Shown: positions 46,585 through 58,031, numbered from the stretch's first letter. The stretch is DNA of 64,000 nucleotides from Bombyx mori (GCF_030269925.1 NC_085130.1:2616501-2680500), one strand, 5' to 3'. The notes: generated from the sequence alone by a model not told the origin. Numbers and translations are program-made.

Positions 46585-47560
46585 AATTAAATTTAATTTC
46601 AGGAAGTTAATTTCTTAAGCTATGCCGATTTTCGGGAACTTATAGCTTTTAAAACTATTTTTTTTATTGGCGTTCTCCAGAATCTTAGGTGAGCATAGAG
46701 ACAAAGCTATCAAACGGCTACCTATAATAAGCACCGCTTTTGGGGAATTGGGTAAGGGCGCAGAAGAGCACTAACCGCATTAAGCATCAACTAAAGTCCG
46801 ATGACCGTGTCTTAATTCGTGAAAGGCAGATATCAACATAGCTGCTGCTAATATTTCCTGATCCGCCTCAAGAAACGTGGGATCACCAAACGTGGGCATT
46901 TCGATCGCCGGTCCTATCTATAGGTGGCTGTATCCAGCGACTTTGACAGAGCCAAAACTCGGCCTCCTATTCCCCGGTAACCATCTTGTTATTTTTGCAA
47001 AACCGTGCAGATTTAGAACCCGTTCTTTTCAAAACTCGCCCTAAAATATAGGTTCATAGCTATTTTATACATTAAATTGGAACCGATGATTGATTTGGCA
47101 GGAATAAGCTGTGGTCTATTTTTTGAGACGTTTTTGGGTGGCATTTTTTGTGTTTTATTTGCCTTGATAGGTGAACCTTGAGAGATGAGGTCGAAATTTC
47201 AATTTTATTGCTTAACGTCTCTCACCATTACGGAAAAGCTTTAGTGTTTCCAAAGATAAATAGACAGGGTCCGTGGTACCTTACAATGCGTTCTGCCACC
47301 AGGGACCATATACCTTGTCTGGCCTTGGTCTTGGAAAGTCAGGGGGTGGTATGGAAATCAAATAATACCACAAACCCATAAAGCACGAGCGTACAAGGCA
47401 GGACAGGGGTGAAATGGGGGATGGTCTTCTAAGCAATAAGTTTCATCAGTAAAAGATACCTCGAACGCAAATAAAGCTTGCGTTACAAATCGCAACAATA
47501 CGTCACAAAACTTTCTCACGCAAACGTAGCTTTAAAAAAAGCTTAACTTAAAATCTGTAT
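46585..47560. other. Putative 5'UTR intron of gene 1
   Basis: No ORF supported; a segment of unknown origin with more GC at 46680-46960. No repeat family of this window is recognised. Confidence 0.35.
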
Positions 47561-47564
47561 CTAC

Positions 47565-47635
47565 CTGCGCGGTATGAAGAAGCAACCTCTGACCGTTGAC
47601 TGTTGCTATCTCCAAACAAATCCCACCTATTTATA
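47565..47635 (-). promoter_or_regulatory. TATA box and non-coding first exon of gene 1
   Basis: Minus-strand GTATAAATAGG (TATA 47628-47635) is about 32 bp before GCAACAGTCAACGG, a plausible initiator near 47603. The putative leader then runs to CGCGCAG and a donor-like gtagat at 47564. It would splice to the acceptor at 46566. Confidence 0.5.
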
Positions 47636-47639
47636 CGGA

Positions 47640-48100
47640 TCTATTGCCATCACGAAGGGTACGGTATACCAAACAGAGATCACTATCAAACATTTAAAAT
47701 TCAATCGATTTAAGACTTCATGCGCTTGGCAATAAGACGCATGTCGTTGTTTCGTGTTACGCCGATCGATTTGGTAATGATATTCATTGTCTGTTTGATA
47801 GTACACGTGTTTGTGGCGACATAAATAAATTAGTTCAGATACAATGTAATCGTTCGTGTTAGCATCAAGATTACGAGACGCAGATTCCTAAGGACGCATT
47901 CTGAGATGATCCGTTAAGGTATAAGCCTCGTCTTGACGATAAAGGTTAGAGGATAGTATCGCCCTTCGACTTCCGTAATAAAAACCAGTTTTTAAATTTT
48001 AATCGCAGTATTTAGGATCCCAGAGGTTCTGGGGGTGTTCACACCCTCAGACGAGGGGTCGAGTCTTAATTGTACCTCTTGACCATTGTTAGACCCATAA
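47640..48100. other. Upstream region of gene 1
   Basis: Single-copy-looking DNA 5' of the TATA box; a likely place for enhancers, but no motif can be named. Confidence 0.3.
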
Positions 48101-48304
48101 GTGCCGAACGGGGGACGATTTTGCGGCAGAAATAAGCCAAGATAGTGGTACATACGCGTGCGAACACTAAATGTAAAACCAATTCCATGAACCATGAGTG
48201 CTCCGACGGATTGTCTTCTTTTTTGCCACCACACCACCCGCCTAACAGTAAATGAACTATGCATAAATAAATTTCTCTTAACTTAAAATTGCTGCTACGC
48301 ACCA

Positions 48305-48753
48305 GTCTTCTATTTTTTATTTATTTATTGCTTAGATAGGTGGACGAGCTCACAGCCCACCTGGTGGTAAGTGTTTACTGGAGCTCATAAACATCCACAA
48401 CGTAAATGCACCACCCACCTTGAGATATAAGTTCTAAGGTCTCGAGTATAGTTACAACGGCTGCCCCACCCTTCAAACCGAAACGCATTACTGCTTCACG
48501 GCAGAAGTAGGCAGGGTGGTGGTACCCACCCGCGCGGACTCACAAGAGGACCTACCACCAGTAATTACGCAAATTATAATTTTGCGGGTTTCATTTTTAT
48601 TACACGATTCCTTCACCGTGGAAGTCAATCGTGAACATTTGGTAAGTACGTATTTCATTAGAAAAATTGGTACCCGCCTAAGATTCGAACACCGGTGCAT
48701 CGCTCAACACGAATGCACCGGATGTCTTATCCGTTAGGCCACGACGACTTCAG
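48305..48753 (-). mobile_element. Bm1 SINE, near full length
   Basis: Minus strand, about 450 bp from ttatttattgcttagatagg to the head (ccgttaggccacgacgactt). The B-box region (agattcgaacaccgg) is readable. A degraded Bm1 scrap precedes it near 48115-48165. Confidence 0.9.
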
Positions 48754-48921
48754 TGCCAACCTTTTTTTTTCAAAATGGTCAAAAACCACCATGTTACTAA
48801 AATGCTTGTCTTACGTTTTTAAATTAAGCTACCGTTTTAATACCTCAAAATAAATTTAATTTAAAAAAACTATACGACACACTTAAATTGGAAACAGAAC
48901 TGATGACTAACTCTTTTTATT

Positions 48922-49135
48922 TCCTACCTATGCTGATAGCCTTGAGAGGATATTTCAGCTTCTCCTTGACGTGTAGGTGAGCTCACGGGGCTCAAACCGC
49001 GAGTGTTGCTAACACTGGCCCTAGCAAGAGCCGTGCTTCGCAGAATCTACCACCGTTTCCTGCCTACCGTACTCTACCGTAATCTTCCGTAATCTACCTT
49101 CGTTTCCGATCCGGCGAGAAATGCAGTGAGTTGAC
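48922..49135 (-). mobile_element. LINE 3' end (BMC1-like, tentative) with small internal expansion
   Basis: tttcctacctatgctgatag ... ctagcaagagccgtgcttcg ... cggcgagaaatgcagtgag. The middle holds an extra run of taccgtaatct-like repeats (49057-49095). Confidence 0.6.
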
Positions 49136-49289
49136 TAAATCAATTTATTTTTTATCTCTACGATAATGGTCAGGATATTAGAGCGTAGTTAGAAAAAATA
49201 TTGTATCGTCATCGTGGTCCTTGAAGCGTGTGCAAATTTTTCAAGTTAATCCAACGTTTTGAAGTCGATATAAATGACGTTCAAAGATA

Positions 49290-49471
49290 TCTATACTAAT
49301 ATTATAAAGAGGAAAGATTTGTTTGTTTGTTTATTTCGAATAGGCTCCGAAACTACTGGACCGATTTGAAAAATTCTTTTTCCATTAGAAGCCGACAGTG
49401 TCCCTGATGAACATAGGCTACTTTCATGTGTGTTTTGATGTTTCCGAAGCGAAGCGAGGGCGGGTCGCTAG
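49290..49471 (+). mobile_element. Lepidopteran Helitron, 182 bp
   Basis: Starts TCTATACTAATATTATAAAG, contains gaccgatttgaaaaattct and ends gcgggtcgCTAG followed by T. It resembles the Lep1-type Helitron ends known from many Lepidoptera (name from memory). Confidence 0.75.
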
Positions 49472-49590
49472 TCATTAGATACAAACATATCGAGCGAATG
49501 AAGGTGTTAACGCCTACAAAATTTTAATGAGCAATACCGTATACCATTAAAAATATTTTGACTGTTTAGTCTCTTGTTTTTTTATTGTCT

Positions 49591-50020
49591 CTAGTGGTCC
49601 CGCAGTAGTCGAAATTCGACTATAATTAATTGAAATTGTAAGAATGTATACTATTATGATTCTATTTTCAGACTATTTTATAAATCACAAATTTCGGCAA
49701 GACTACACTCTATAGAAAAATATTAATAAAGACAAACAATATTTAATCTATTCTCGATTTGACCACAGACGACCAGACCAAAAGTTTGACAATAAATAAA
49801 TAGTATGCATACGTGTGTGCGTCAAATACGTGGTAGTGTGTGTGATGTTTTTTTATTGATTTAATGTATCTTTTATGCATTATTTAAAAAAAATATTAGC
49901 ATAATGCACTTCTTCTCTATATTCTCTATAAGTGTGGAAAATTTCATACTCCTCCTTCCGCGCAATTTACGTAAAAAGGGATACAAAGTTTTTGCTTCAC
50001 GTATTAATATATTAGGTAGA
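49591..50020 (-). mobile_element. Non-autonomous Helitron (family A)
   Basis: Minus strand: the 3' hairpin plus CTAG is at the left (ctagtggtcccgcagtagtc) and the 5' end at the right (cacgtattaatatatta). About 430 bp. Confidence 0.8.
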
Positions 50021-50147
50021 TTACATAATTGTTCGGTAACTTTACAGTTTTCGTGTTTGGCGGCCAAACTAAAGACTCAAGGTGCTTATAATTCGTGAAC
50101 ACCTGAACATTGTGCTAAGTGCTACGGTATAGCAATTGTTAAAGGAA

Positions 50148-50396
50148 CTTTTTTTTTTTATTGCTTAGGTGAGTGGACGATCTCACAGCCCACCTGGTGT
50201 TAAGTGGTTACTGGAGCCCATAGACATCTACGACGTAAATGCGCCACCCACCTTGAGATAAGTTCTAAGGTCTCAAGTATACATAGTTACAACGGCTGCC
50301 CCACCCTTCAAACCGAAACGCATTACTGCTTCACGGCAGAAATAGGCAGGGCGGTGGTACCCACCCGCGCGGACTCACAAGAGGTCCTACCACCAT
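50148..50396 (-). mobile_element. Bm1 SINE, tail half
   Basis: Minus strand from ttttattgcttaggtgag to aggtcctaccacca. Inverted partner of the next Bm1. Confidence 0.85.
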
Positions 50397-50484
50397 TAAA
50401 ACAATACTAGCTAGATTAAACAATACTAGATAGATTAAATTGTAAAGCTAGTTGCCGCGAAAACCGATGCAAATCTGAATCCGA

Positions 50485-50932
50485 AGTCGTCGTGGCCTAA
50501 AGGATAAGACGCCCGGTGCATTCGTATCGAGCGATGCGACCGTATCGGCGTTCGAATCCCGCAAGCAGGTAATAATTTTTCTAATGATATACGTACTTAG
50601 CAAACGTTCACGATTGACTTTTACGATGAAGGAATAATATTGTGTAATAAAAATGAAACCCACAAAATTGTAATTTGCGTAATTATTGATGGTAGGACGT
50701 CTTGTGAGTTTGCACGGGTAGGTACCACCACCCTAACCATTTCTGCCGTGAAGCAGTAAAGCGTTTCGGTTTGAAGGGCGGGGCAGCCGTTGTACTGTTA
50801 AAAGTGAGACCTTATAACTCATGTCTCAAGGTGGGTAGCGGCATTTACGTTGTAGATGTCTATGGGCACTTAACACCGGGTGGGCCGTGAGCTCGTCCAC
50901 CTATCTAAGCAATTAAAACAAAACAGATTCAC
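50485..50932 (+). mobile_element. Bm1 SINE, near full length
   Basis: Plus strand from gaagtcgtcgtggcctaaag to cctatctaagcaattaaaa. The B box (gcgttcgaatcccgc) is preserved. A short direct repeat (aaacaatactag, twice) lies just before it at 50399-50430. Confidence 0.9.
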
Positions 50933-51069
50933 TCAATTACGCAAAATTACATAATATTTAAATGTAATTAAATGGAAATCCTACCAACTGTTAAATACAT
51001 GAATTTTCTTATCTAAGCTGGTGGTAGGTAACCTTAGAGGGCTATGCGAGCACAACCTGACGAACTGCG

Positions 51070-51298
51070 CTAGGTAGCGGTTTGGCTCTGCCCCTGGCAT
51101 TGCTTACGTTTGAGCGACGGTAACCACTTACGATCAGATGGGACGTATGCTCGTCTGCCTGTCGGGCAATAAAAAAAAAAGAAAAAAAAAGCGATAAGAC
51201 CGCCTATTGTACAAATGTATCTGCTTGTTGATTGTTTTCTGATATTATGTGTTTTGGTGTGCAATAAAGTATGTTCTCTCTCTCTCTCAAAAAAAAAA
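51070..51298 (+). mobile_element. LINE 3'UTR with (CT)n and A tail
   Basis: gcggtttggctctgcccctg, gatcagatgggacgtatgct, then gataagaccgcctattgtac and gtgtgcaataaagtatgtt with (CT)n and A9. The distal part is the reverse of 34252-34392. Confidence 0.65.
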
Positions 51299-51417
51299 CT
51301 GAAGTATTGATATATCGTGGAAACTTAGCTAATATTCTTAAAGCAAACCCTAACTTTTAAGATCTTTTCAACCAATTAACACGAGCACTAAAGATAAATT
51401 TAAGATCTGGAAGATTT

Positions 51418-51660
51418 ACTGGTGGCAGGACCTCTTGTGAGTCCGCGCGGGTAGGTACCACCGCCCTGCCTATTTCTGCCGTGAAGCAGTAATGCGTTTC
51501 GGTTTGAAGGGTGGGGCAGCCGTTGTAACTATACTTGAGACCTTAGAACTTATATCTCAAGGTGGGTGGCGCATTTACGTCGTAGATGTCTATGGGCTCC
51601 AGTAACCACTTAACACTAGGTCCAACCATCCAAGCAATAAAAAAAAAAAGAAATAAAAAA
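51418..51660 (+). mobile_element. Bm1 SINE, tail half
   Basis: From actggtggcaggacctcttg to ccatccaagcaataaaaaa; a short deletion removes gtgggctgtgagctc. Confidence 0.85.
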
Positions 51661-51829
51661 AAAATCAAGATTCCATTCATTCTACATAGGCATAATTTAA
51701 TTTAATGACACGCTATTTATTAGCCTTATATGTAGGTATGTAACGAAATGTTTGAATGTCATTTCCGCAGACTTCAAGACGTCATATTAACTTGAAAGCG
51801 CACGCCTCAAGTATCGATGACAATACAGT

Positions 51830-52073
51830 AGTTTTTTTATTTATTGCTTATATGGGTGGACGAGCTCACCGCCCACCTGATGTTAAGTGGTTTCCGGAGC
51901 CCATAGACATCTACAACGTAAATGCCGCCACTCACCTTGAGACATGAGTTCTAACGTCTCAGTATAGTTACAACGGCTGCCCCACTCTTCAAACCGAAAT
52001 GCATTACTGCTTCACGGCAGAAGTAGGCAGGGTGCTGGTACCAACCCGTGCGGACTCATAAGAGGTCCTAGGT
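51830..52073 (-). mobile_element. Bm1 SINE, tail half
   Basis: From tttatttattgcttatatgg to ctcataagaggtccta. Confidence 0.85.
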
Positions 52074-52605
52074 ACCTAGTGAAAATAACTTCGGAAAATA
52101 AATAACTGTCAGCTCGGCTTACCTTATACAACGTGTTACAAAATACCACGTAAAAAATATAATTAATTATCAAAAGTCAAAAATTTTGTCAACCCTAGTA
52201 AGCTGTCATGTCAGGAAACCAGATTATTCACCAGAAAGGCCTACGTACCTATTTTACCTAATAATTGTATACTTTAATAATATTTCTATTTTTCATTCAT
52301 AAATGTTTGCTACCTCAATACAAGGATGTCATTATACTGAAGTATTTATGCCTTCAAAAAATGTCAAGTTGGAAAAAAAAAATGTTGTCAATTACAAATC
52401 TTCTAATCGATATCCTACAACTGTCTCGATTTTTTTCTTTTTCAATATATTTTGCTAAATAACAATGCTTTTTAACTCGGAATATTACGATAATAATATG
52501 ATGTTAAGCGTAGGCCATGAAGATAGCAATTGAAATCGTTCCGTGAATTAGGTAGAAATGTAGTTTACTCTTTAATTTTACTGAAATAGGGTTTGCACAT
52601 ATATA
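52074..52605. other. AT-rich intergenic DNA
   Basis: No gene or repeat recognised. Confidence 0.35.
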
Positions 52606-52885
52606 TTTTTTCCTACCTATGCTGATAGCCTTGAGAGGCTATTTCAGCTTCGCCCTAACGTGTGTAGGTGAGCTCACGGGGCTCAAATCGGGGTGTTGCT
52701 AACACTGACCCTAGCAAGAGCAGTGCTTCGCAGAATCTACTACCGGATCGGAAACGCGACCCACTGAGAAGATCCGGCGAGAAACTCAGTGGGCTGTGTC
52801 TATGGATTAATTCGCTCGCTGAGCTCTTCGTCGCAAGCGACGGGTTCGACAAGGACGGTGACCGGTGCTTGTGATGCCTAAAAGC
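52606..52885 (-). mobile_element. LINE 3' end (BMC1-like, tentative)
   Basis: Well-preserved minus copy: tttttcctacctatgctgat, ctagcaagagcagtgcttcg, gatccggcgagaaactcagt, gcaagcgacgggttcgac. Confidence 0.65.
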
Positions 52886-52889
52886 ACTG

Positions 52890-53340
52890 TCAATGGATCA
52901 TTGCACATCAGTAAAAATAATAATATTTTTTTATAAGATACCCCATCTTATACAGCGTTACTACGGCTCTTAAATATTGTGAATGGACACGATATAAGGC
53001 CCCATTTAACCATGTTTCGGCTTTACGGGTAGTTTTGTAACACCCTGTATAAGCGTTTGTTTTTTATTAGGCACACAATACACACTATCACAAGCTAAAA
53101 CATACATAAAAACACAAGTAAAAAGAAACAAAATCTGGCTTGCAACATAAACCAATAAAGCCATGTGCGCACGACTAAACAAGACAAAATGCTGAATTTG
53201 TACACAATGGCCCTTACATCTATACCAATTATATAATTATATAATACACATATTACTTAATGCGAATGTTTTCGTTTTCGAGACAAATATACGGTTTTAT
53301 TTATTTTCCTTCCTGGTCAGCAATTTACACAGTTTCTTGC
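52890..53340. other. Intergenic DNA, nothing recognised
   Basis: AT-rich, with ataattatataat short repeats near 53230. Confidence 0.35.
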
Positions 53341-53346
53341 ACACCT

Positions 53347-53524
53347 CAGTGAGCTTAATACGATTTTTTTAACGTTCTCGATAGCGTAAAAGTTAACTCA
53401 AATTTGTATGGAGTTAGAACGTTTGCCTACGTTTGCCACTAGGGGCGCTGTTCCAACTGCATACAAGTTCGAGTTAACTTTTACGCTATCGAGAACGTTA
53501 AGATACTCACATTAAGCACACTGA
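53347..53524. mobile_element. Hairpin MITE, GTGCTTAGTGCGAG family, best-preserved arms
   Basis: Inner arms taacgttctcgatagcgtaa and ttacgctatcgagaacgtta are perfect inverted repeats, followed by gttaactcaaatttgtatg and catacaagttcgagttaac. The loop has cactaggggcgctgttcc. The outer ends are slightly diverged. Confidence 0.85.
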
Positions 53525-53875
53525 TCTCCGGGCCGCGATCGGTCTTTTCTCTCCAACTACGTCTTCAAGGGCGCTCGGATTCGATACAGAACATTTGGAC
53601 TACAGTCCCAAACACCTGTAATTATAATACAGCATCCAAATAAAGAATTAACAGGCGTGAATAAAGATCGCGTCATCTCGTTTCTAATCTAAATTGGGGC
53701 GATCGATTAAGGGCAAGGACTATTCGATTCTGTCAGAGATCGAGGCCATTTTGAATGGAGTATAATTGTCAAAATCACGAAAGCTATCTTGTGGTAGGGC
53801 ACCCCGTGAAAATAAAGTCGATGTGTTTGTTATATCATAATGAAAATACTTTAGTACTATACTTTAAGTAGGCTT
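53525..53875. other. Intergenic DNA, nothing recognised
   Basis: No ORF or repeat is seen. Confidence 0.3.
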
Positions 53876-53876
53876 T

Positions 53877-54196
53877 TTTACTGGTGATAGGACCTCTTGT
53901 GAGTCCGCACGGGTAGGTACCACAACCTCGCCTATTTCTGCCGTGAAGCAGTAATGCGTTTCGGTTTGAAGGGTGGGGCAGCCGTTGTAACTATACTGAG
54001 ACCTTACAACTTATATCTCAAGGTGGGTGGCGCATTTACGCTGTAGATGTCTATGGGCTCCAGTAGCCACTTAATACCAGGTTTTTTTATTGCTTAGATG
54101 GGTGGACGAGCTCACAGCCCACCTGATGTTAAGTGGTTGTTAAGTGGTTAAGGTGGACTGTGAGCTCGTCCATCTAGCAAAGCAATAAAAAAAAAT
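53877..54196 (+). mobile_element. Bm1 SINE interrupted by an inverted Bm1 tail
   Basis: A plus-strand Bm1 runs to cacttaataccagg, then a minus-strand Bm1 tail (tttttattgcttagatgggt to tgatgttaagtggttg, about 54082-54140) intervenes before the first resumes (aggtggactgtgagctcgtc ... aagcaataaaaaa). The two tails form a long imperfect palindrome. Confidence 0.8.
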
Positions 54197-54540
54197 TTGC
54201 AGCAATCTTGTGATGACGTCACGGGACATCTGCGCGTTCGGGAAATCCGATCGCACCCGATGACACCCGAGTACGACCCGATATTATGGCAATGTTGCAC
54301 GCCACAGATCAATTAACCAGTGAGAAAATCCGGCGAGAAAATAATTGGGTTAAAATGATATATATGTATTTCGACTACGATTTTTATATTATAATTTAAT
54401 GCCTCCATTACATACTCGCCGAGTACAAACGAATAGCCACGAATACGGTGCAGTGCATTGATGATACGCGCCGAAAATACTGATGCCGATATTTACGCAT
54501 GGCTTTTGTGCAATATCTAGATCACTTATTAAATTCCAAG
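54197..54540. other. Intergenic DNA, nothing recognised
   Basis: No gene seen; faint LINE motif (gagaaaatccggcgagaaaa) at 54319-54345. Confidence 0.35.
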
Positions 54541-55010
54541 CACGAAGGGTTCGTCGTGTAACTTAACCAGACACAGCCCACTGAGTTCCCCGCCGGATCT
54601 TCTCAATTGGTCACGATTCTGATCTGGTGGTAGTTTTTTTTTTTTATGGCTTAGATGTATGGACGAGCTCACAGCCCACCTGATGTTAAGTGGTTACTGG
54701 AGCCCATAGATATCTACAACGTAAATGCGCCACCCACCTCGAGATATAAGTTCTAAGGTCTCAGTATAGTTACAACGGCTACCCCACCCTTCGAACCGAA
54801 ACGCATTACTACTTCACGGCGAAAATAGGCGGGGTGGTGCTACCTACCCATGCGGACTCCCAAGAAGTCCTACCACCAGTGAAAAATTCAAATTCAGCGA
54901 AGCACTGCTCTTGTTAAGGCTAGGGTTAGCAAATCCACCAGGTTGAGCTACATGAGCTGGCCTACACGTTCCATGAAGGCGATATAACCCCTGGAGGCTA
55001 CTAGAATGGG
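54541..55010 (+). mobile_element. LINE 3' end (BMC1-like) interrupted by a Bm1
   Basis: The LINE is read as gcccactgagttccccgcc ... gatctggtggtag (to 54633) and resumes after a Bm1 as attcagcgaagcactgctct (about 54891) to gaggctactagaatgggtag. The original junction ggtggtag-attc is known from the intact copies. Confidence 0.75.
54634..54885 (-). mobile_element. Bm1 SINE nested in a LINE tail
   Basis: Minus-strand Bm1 tail half from ttttttttatggcttagatg to agaagtcctaccaccagt. Confidence 0.85.
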
Positions 55011-55039
55011 TAGGCAACAAGGAACACTTTATCTCTACC

Positions 55040-55265
55040 ATCCATCCTCCTTGCGTCGTATTTCTCACTGCTGGGGGTCGTGACCACCCTTTTGTATCAC
55101 CATCGCACGCACGATCTTTATCAATCTTTTCTTGTCTGTAGCGGTGTGGAGGGCGTTGTGAAATATGGAATCACGAGCGGTGCGGATCTGGTCGGACCAA
55201 TGTATTAGGCTGCGCCCCCGAGGCCTTTTTCCATCCACCTTACCAGTCATGATAAGCCTCTCGAA
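55040..55265 (-). mobile_element. LINE 3' end (RGRSLIHWSDQI / GHDPQQ family)
   Basis: Minus-strand translation: TGKVDGKRPRGRSLIHWSDQ and, at the end, GGHDPQQ followed by a stop and the tail gcaaggaggatgg. Homologous to the LINE at 17326-17744 and the source family of the small insertion at 21269-21389. Confidence 0.7.
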
Positions 55266-55375
55266 ATTGCGCTACCACCCTTCCGTGCAATCCTACCATC
55301 CATACATCAAAACATACCCGTAACAGCCAAACGTGCGTCAACCATGTTTGAAAGAAGCTATCCACAAATACATGT

Positions 55376-55755
55376 TTATTTTATTCCCCAGATGGATGAG
55401 TCACCTCACGGTCCACCTGGTGCTCTACGATTACTGGAGTCCATAGATATATCACTACGTGTATGCTGTTACCCACTTGAGACGTGAGGTCTAATTCCAA
55501 ATGTATAGCAACGAATTTTATATAGGAATTTTGCTCCTGAAATAGGTAGGCGTGGAGCCTGGAGGCAGGGCTCACAAATCGATTTGCCGTTATTTGCCGT
55601 GATGGCCTTCCTCTTGGAAGTAATTCGTAAATATGCGTCAACCTCTTTCATTAGAAAAATTTGTAGCTGTCTGCGGGGTTCGAACACCGGCTCAGTCGCA
55701 TCGCTCAATACGAACGCACCGGTCGTCTTAACCTTTAGGCCACGACGACTTCGAT
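55376..55755 (-). mobile_element. Bm1 SINE, old diverged copy
   Basis: Tail (ccagatggatgagtcacctc) and head (ggttcgaacaccggctcagt ... ctttaggccacgacgactt) are both present with many changes and deletions between. Confidence 0.75.
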
Positions 55756-55759
55756 TGAT

Positions 55760-56485
55760 CTTTTTCTAAGGTCGTTTTCATGCACGAATTATTCAGCTAA
55801 TTATATTATTCGCCGATAATCTGAACAAGGCATTAAGGATTAAAAGTATTACTTATCACCTGACTTCGTCGTCTAGATTAGTTTCAATACACCTCCTCGT
55901 ATTGTGTAAGATTTTCAATGTCGAATTCGTACGCCATATGCACAAGGTTCTATTATACTTTTACGATCCATTATTCTTTGGTAAAATGTATTGTCACCTG
56001 CACGTCAGATCACAAAAAAACAATTTTATATATGCCGTTATGCAAATTTATCTTAGTAGCATACGCTTCGAATAAAAAAAATTTTCGCGCGCAATATCAA
56101 CTTTGTGCGACCATAAAACGTATCTACAAATTTATTTTTGCTATTAGATTGAATCTCAGCTCTTAACATCTCTTCGGCAGTTTTGCGTTTGAAACCGCAA
56201 ATAAAACTTTGTCGTTTCGTGTTTGAATTTCGACAAACTCTTGTTTTGCATTTATAACGACTTTTATTTGAAGTACATTAAGTTCAATTTCGGTTGTATA
56301 AATGTAATGAAAGTTGTAAGTGGTATTAGTTCAATTCGTGACGGTGCAATTTAGGGATATGTATGCTTTTACGAAATACTAATAATGTGGTAAAATTTTT
56401 CGCTTCGATTTTAGTATTTGGAGTAGGGTTTCAAATTGCCATGCAGGTTTGATATCGATTAAAAAATAATGCGTTTACTCTTTTC
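55760..56485. other. Intergenic AT-rich DNA
   Basis: An 82-codon plus-strand frame (55918-56166) shows no signal peptide, domain or splice context; I do not call it a gene. Confidence 0.35.
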
Positions 56486-56487
56486 TT

Positions 56488-56665
56488 CTTATTGCGCGTA
56501 TGGATGAACCAGTTCACGTCCTACCCGGTGACAAGAGATCACCGGAACTCATCACAATGTGAATACAGCCCCCCACCCTAAAACATGAGGTCGAAATCTC
56601 AACTAAACCTCGTAACGGTTAAGCAGAATAGTGGTACCTATCCTTGCAGGCTCACAGTATGCACC
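56488..56665 (-). mobile_element. Degenerate Bm1 tail
   Basis: Minus strand: attgcgcgtatggatgaacc ... aaaacatgaggtcgaaatct ... gtggtacctatccttgcagg. Confidence 0.55.
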
Positions 56666-56719
56666 ACAACGCTTATAATGGTTACATTACCTTTACTATG
56701 GAAATATTGTTTGCACGCA

Positions 56720-56900
56720 CGGTTTATGCCGTGAAACAGTAATGCGTTTCGGTTTGAAGGGTGGGGCAGCCATTGTACTCTAAGACTAAAACTTAGAACA
56801 TACGCTTCATAGTGGTTGGATGTACATTGTTGAGGTCTATGGGCCCCTGTAACCGTTTAACACCAGGTGGACAATAAGCTCATCCATCTCATATGACAAT
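56720..56900 (+). mobile_element. Bm1 SINE fragment, diverged
   Basis: Plus strand from tgccgtgaaacagtaatgcg to gctcatccatctcatatgac. Confidence 0.75.
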
Positions 56901-56903
56901 AAA

Positions 56904-57317
56904 TCTATATATTAATACGTGAAGCAAAAACTTTGTATCCCTTTTTACGAAAATTGCGTGGACGGAGGAGTATGAAAATTTCCACACTTATAGAGAATAT
57001 AGAGAAGAAGTGCACAATGCTAATATTTTTTTTTAAATAATGCATAAAAGATACATTAAATCAATAAAGAAAACATTACACACACTACATACCATGTATT
57101 TGACGCACACACGCATGCATACTATTTTGTCAAACTTTTGTTCTTGACGTCTGTTGTCAAATTGAGAATAGATTAAATATTGTTTGCCTTTGTTAATATT
57201 TTAGTATAGTCTTGGCGAAATTTATGATTATATAAATATAAAATACAATCATAATAGTGTACAAACTTACAATTCCAATTAATTATAGTCGAATTTCGAC
57301 TACTGCGGGACCTCTAG
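56904..57317 (+). mobile_element. Non-autonomous Helitron (family A), 414 bp
   Basis: TCTATATATTAATACGTGAA at the start; hairpin AGTCGAATTTCGACT then actgcgggacctCTAG at the end. It is inserted directly after a Bm1 tail. Confidence 0.85.
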
Positions 57318-57558
57318 TATAATTTAAATGATAATAAATAAAAATACATCTGCCCTCTAATGTGAAACATGCTCACGAGTTCTCACATTTTTTAGTAAAG
57401 TACCTAATAGTATTAAGAGGTTAAATTTTAAATACCTACCCCTAAAATCGCTGCATTTCTTTTGCAATTAAATCCCGATACACGGTTGGAATGACACCAC
57501 ACACCGAAAACTTTATCGCCTCATATAAAATATACAATTCCGAATAAATAGATTTATA
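57318..57558. other. Short intergenic spacer
   Basis: Nothing recognised. Confidence 0.3.
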
Positions 57559-57841
57559 TATGAGTCAACTATTATCAAAGCCGGCAATGTGACTTTTGGA
57601 CAATTATTGGTAAATCAGAAAAACGAATTATTGACTTTGTATTCCATTGGCAATCACAAAACTCTTCTGAACGACATCTTAGATAAATAACAGGTTAAGT
57701 ATTAACCTTTATTTAATGCAGGTTTTGAACCGTATTCTTTGAAGGAGACGATTATATTCAAATCAATCTGTATTGACATATCGATAACATTTTTTGTCTA
57801 AATGCACAGATTGCCACCTTTGATAATAGACGACTCATATA
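57559..57841. mobile_element. 280-bp MITE, third copy
   Basis: Ends tgagtcaactattatcaaag and ctttgataatagacgactca. It differs from the 1321-1602 copy at a few positions, so it is an independent insertion. It lies about 190 bp 3' of the spherulin-like gene. Confidence 0.75.
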
Positions 57842-58031
57842 GCACTGAGGGGTGCTAGCAAGGCGGAGGTCGGGCGGAGCAAGAGGGTGTTTATATCTAT
57901 GTGCGGTGTTCACTTAAAGACTAAATGACTTTTCCTGTTGGAGAAGAAGCACAAGAGGATGAGGGTTACACTAAAATAGGAATACGAAATAAAAAAAACA
58001 AGGCTCGAGGATTTCAAACACAATTTTTAAT

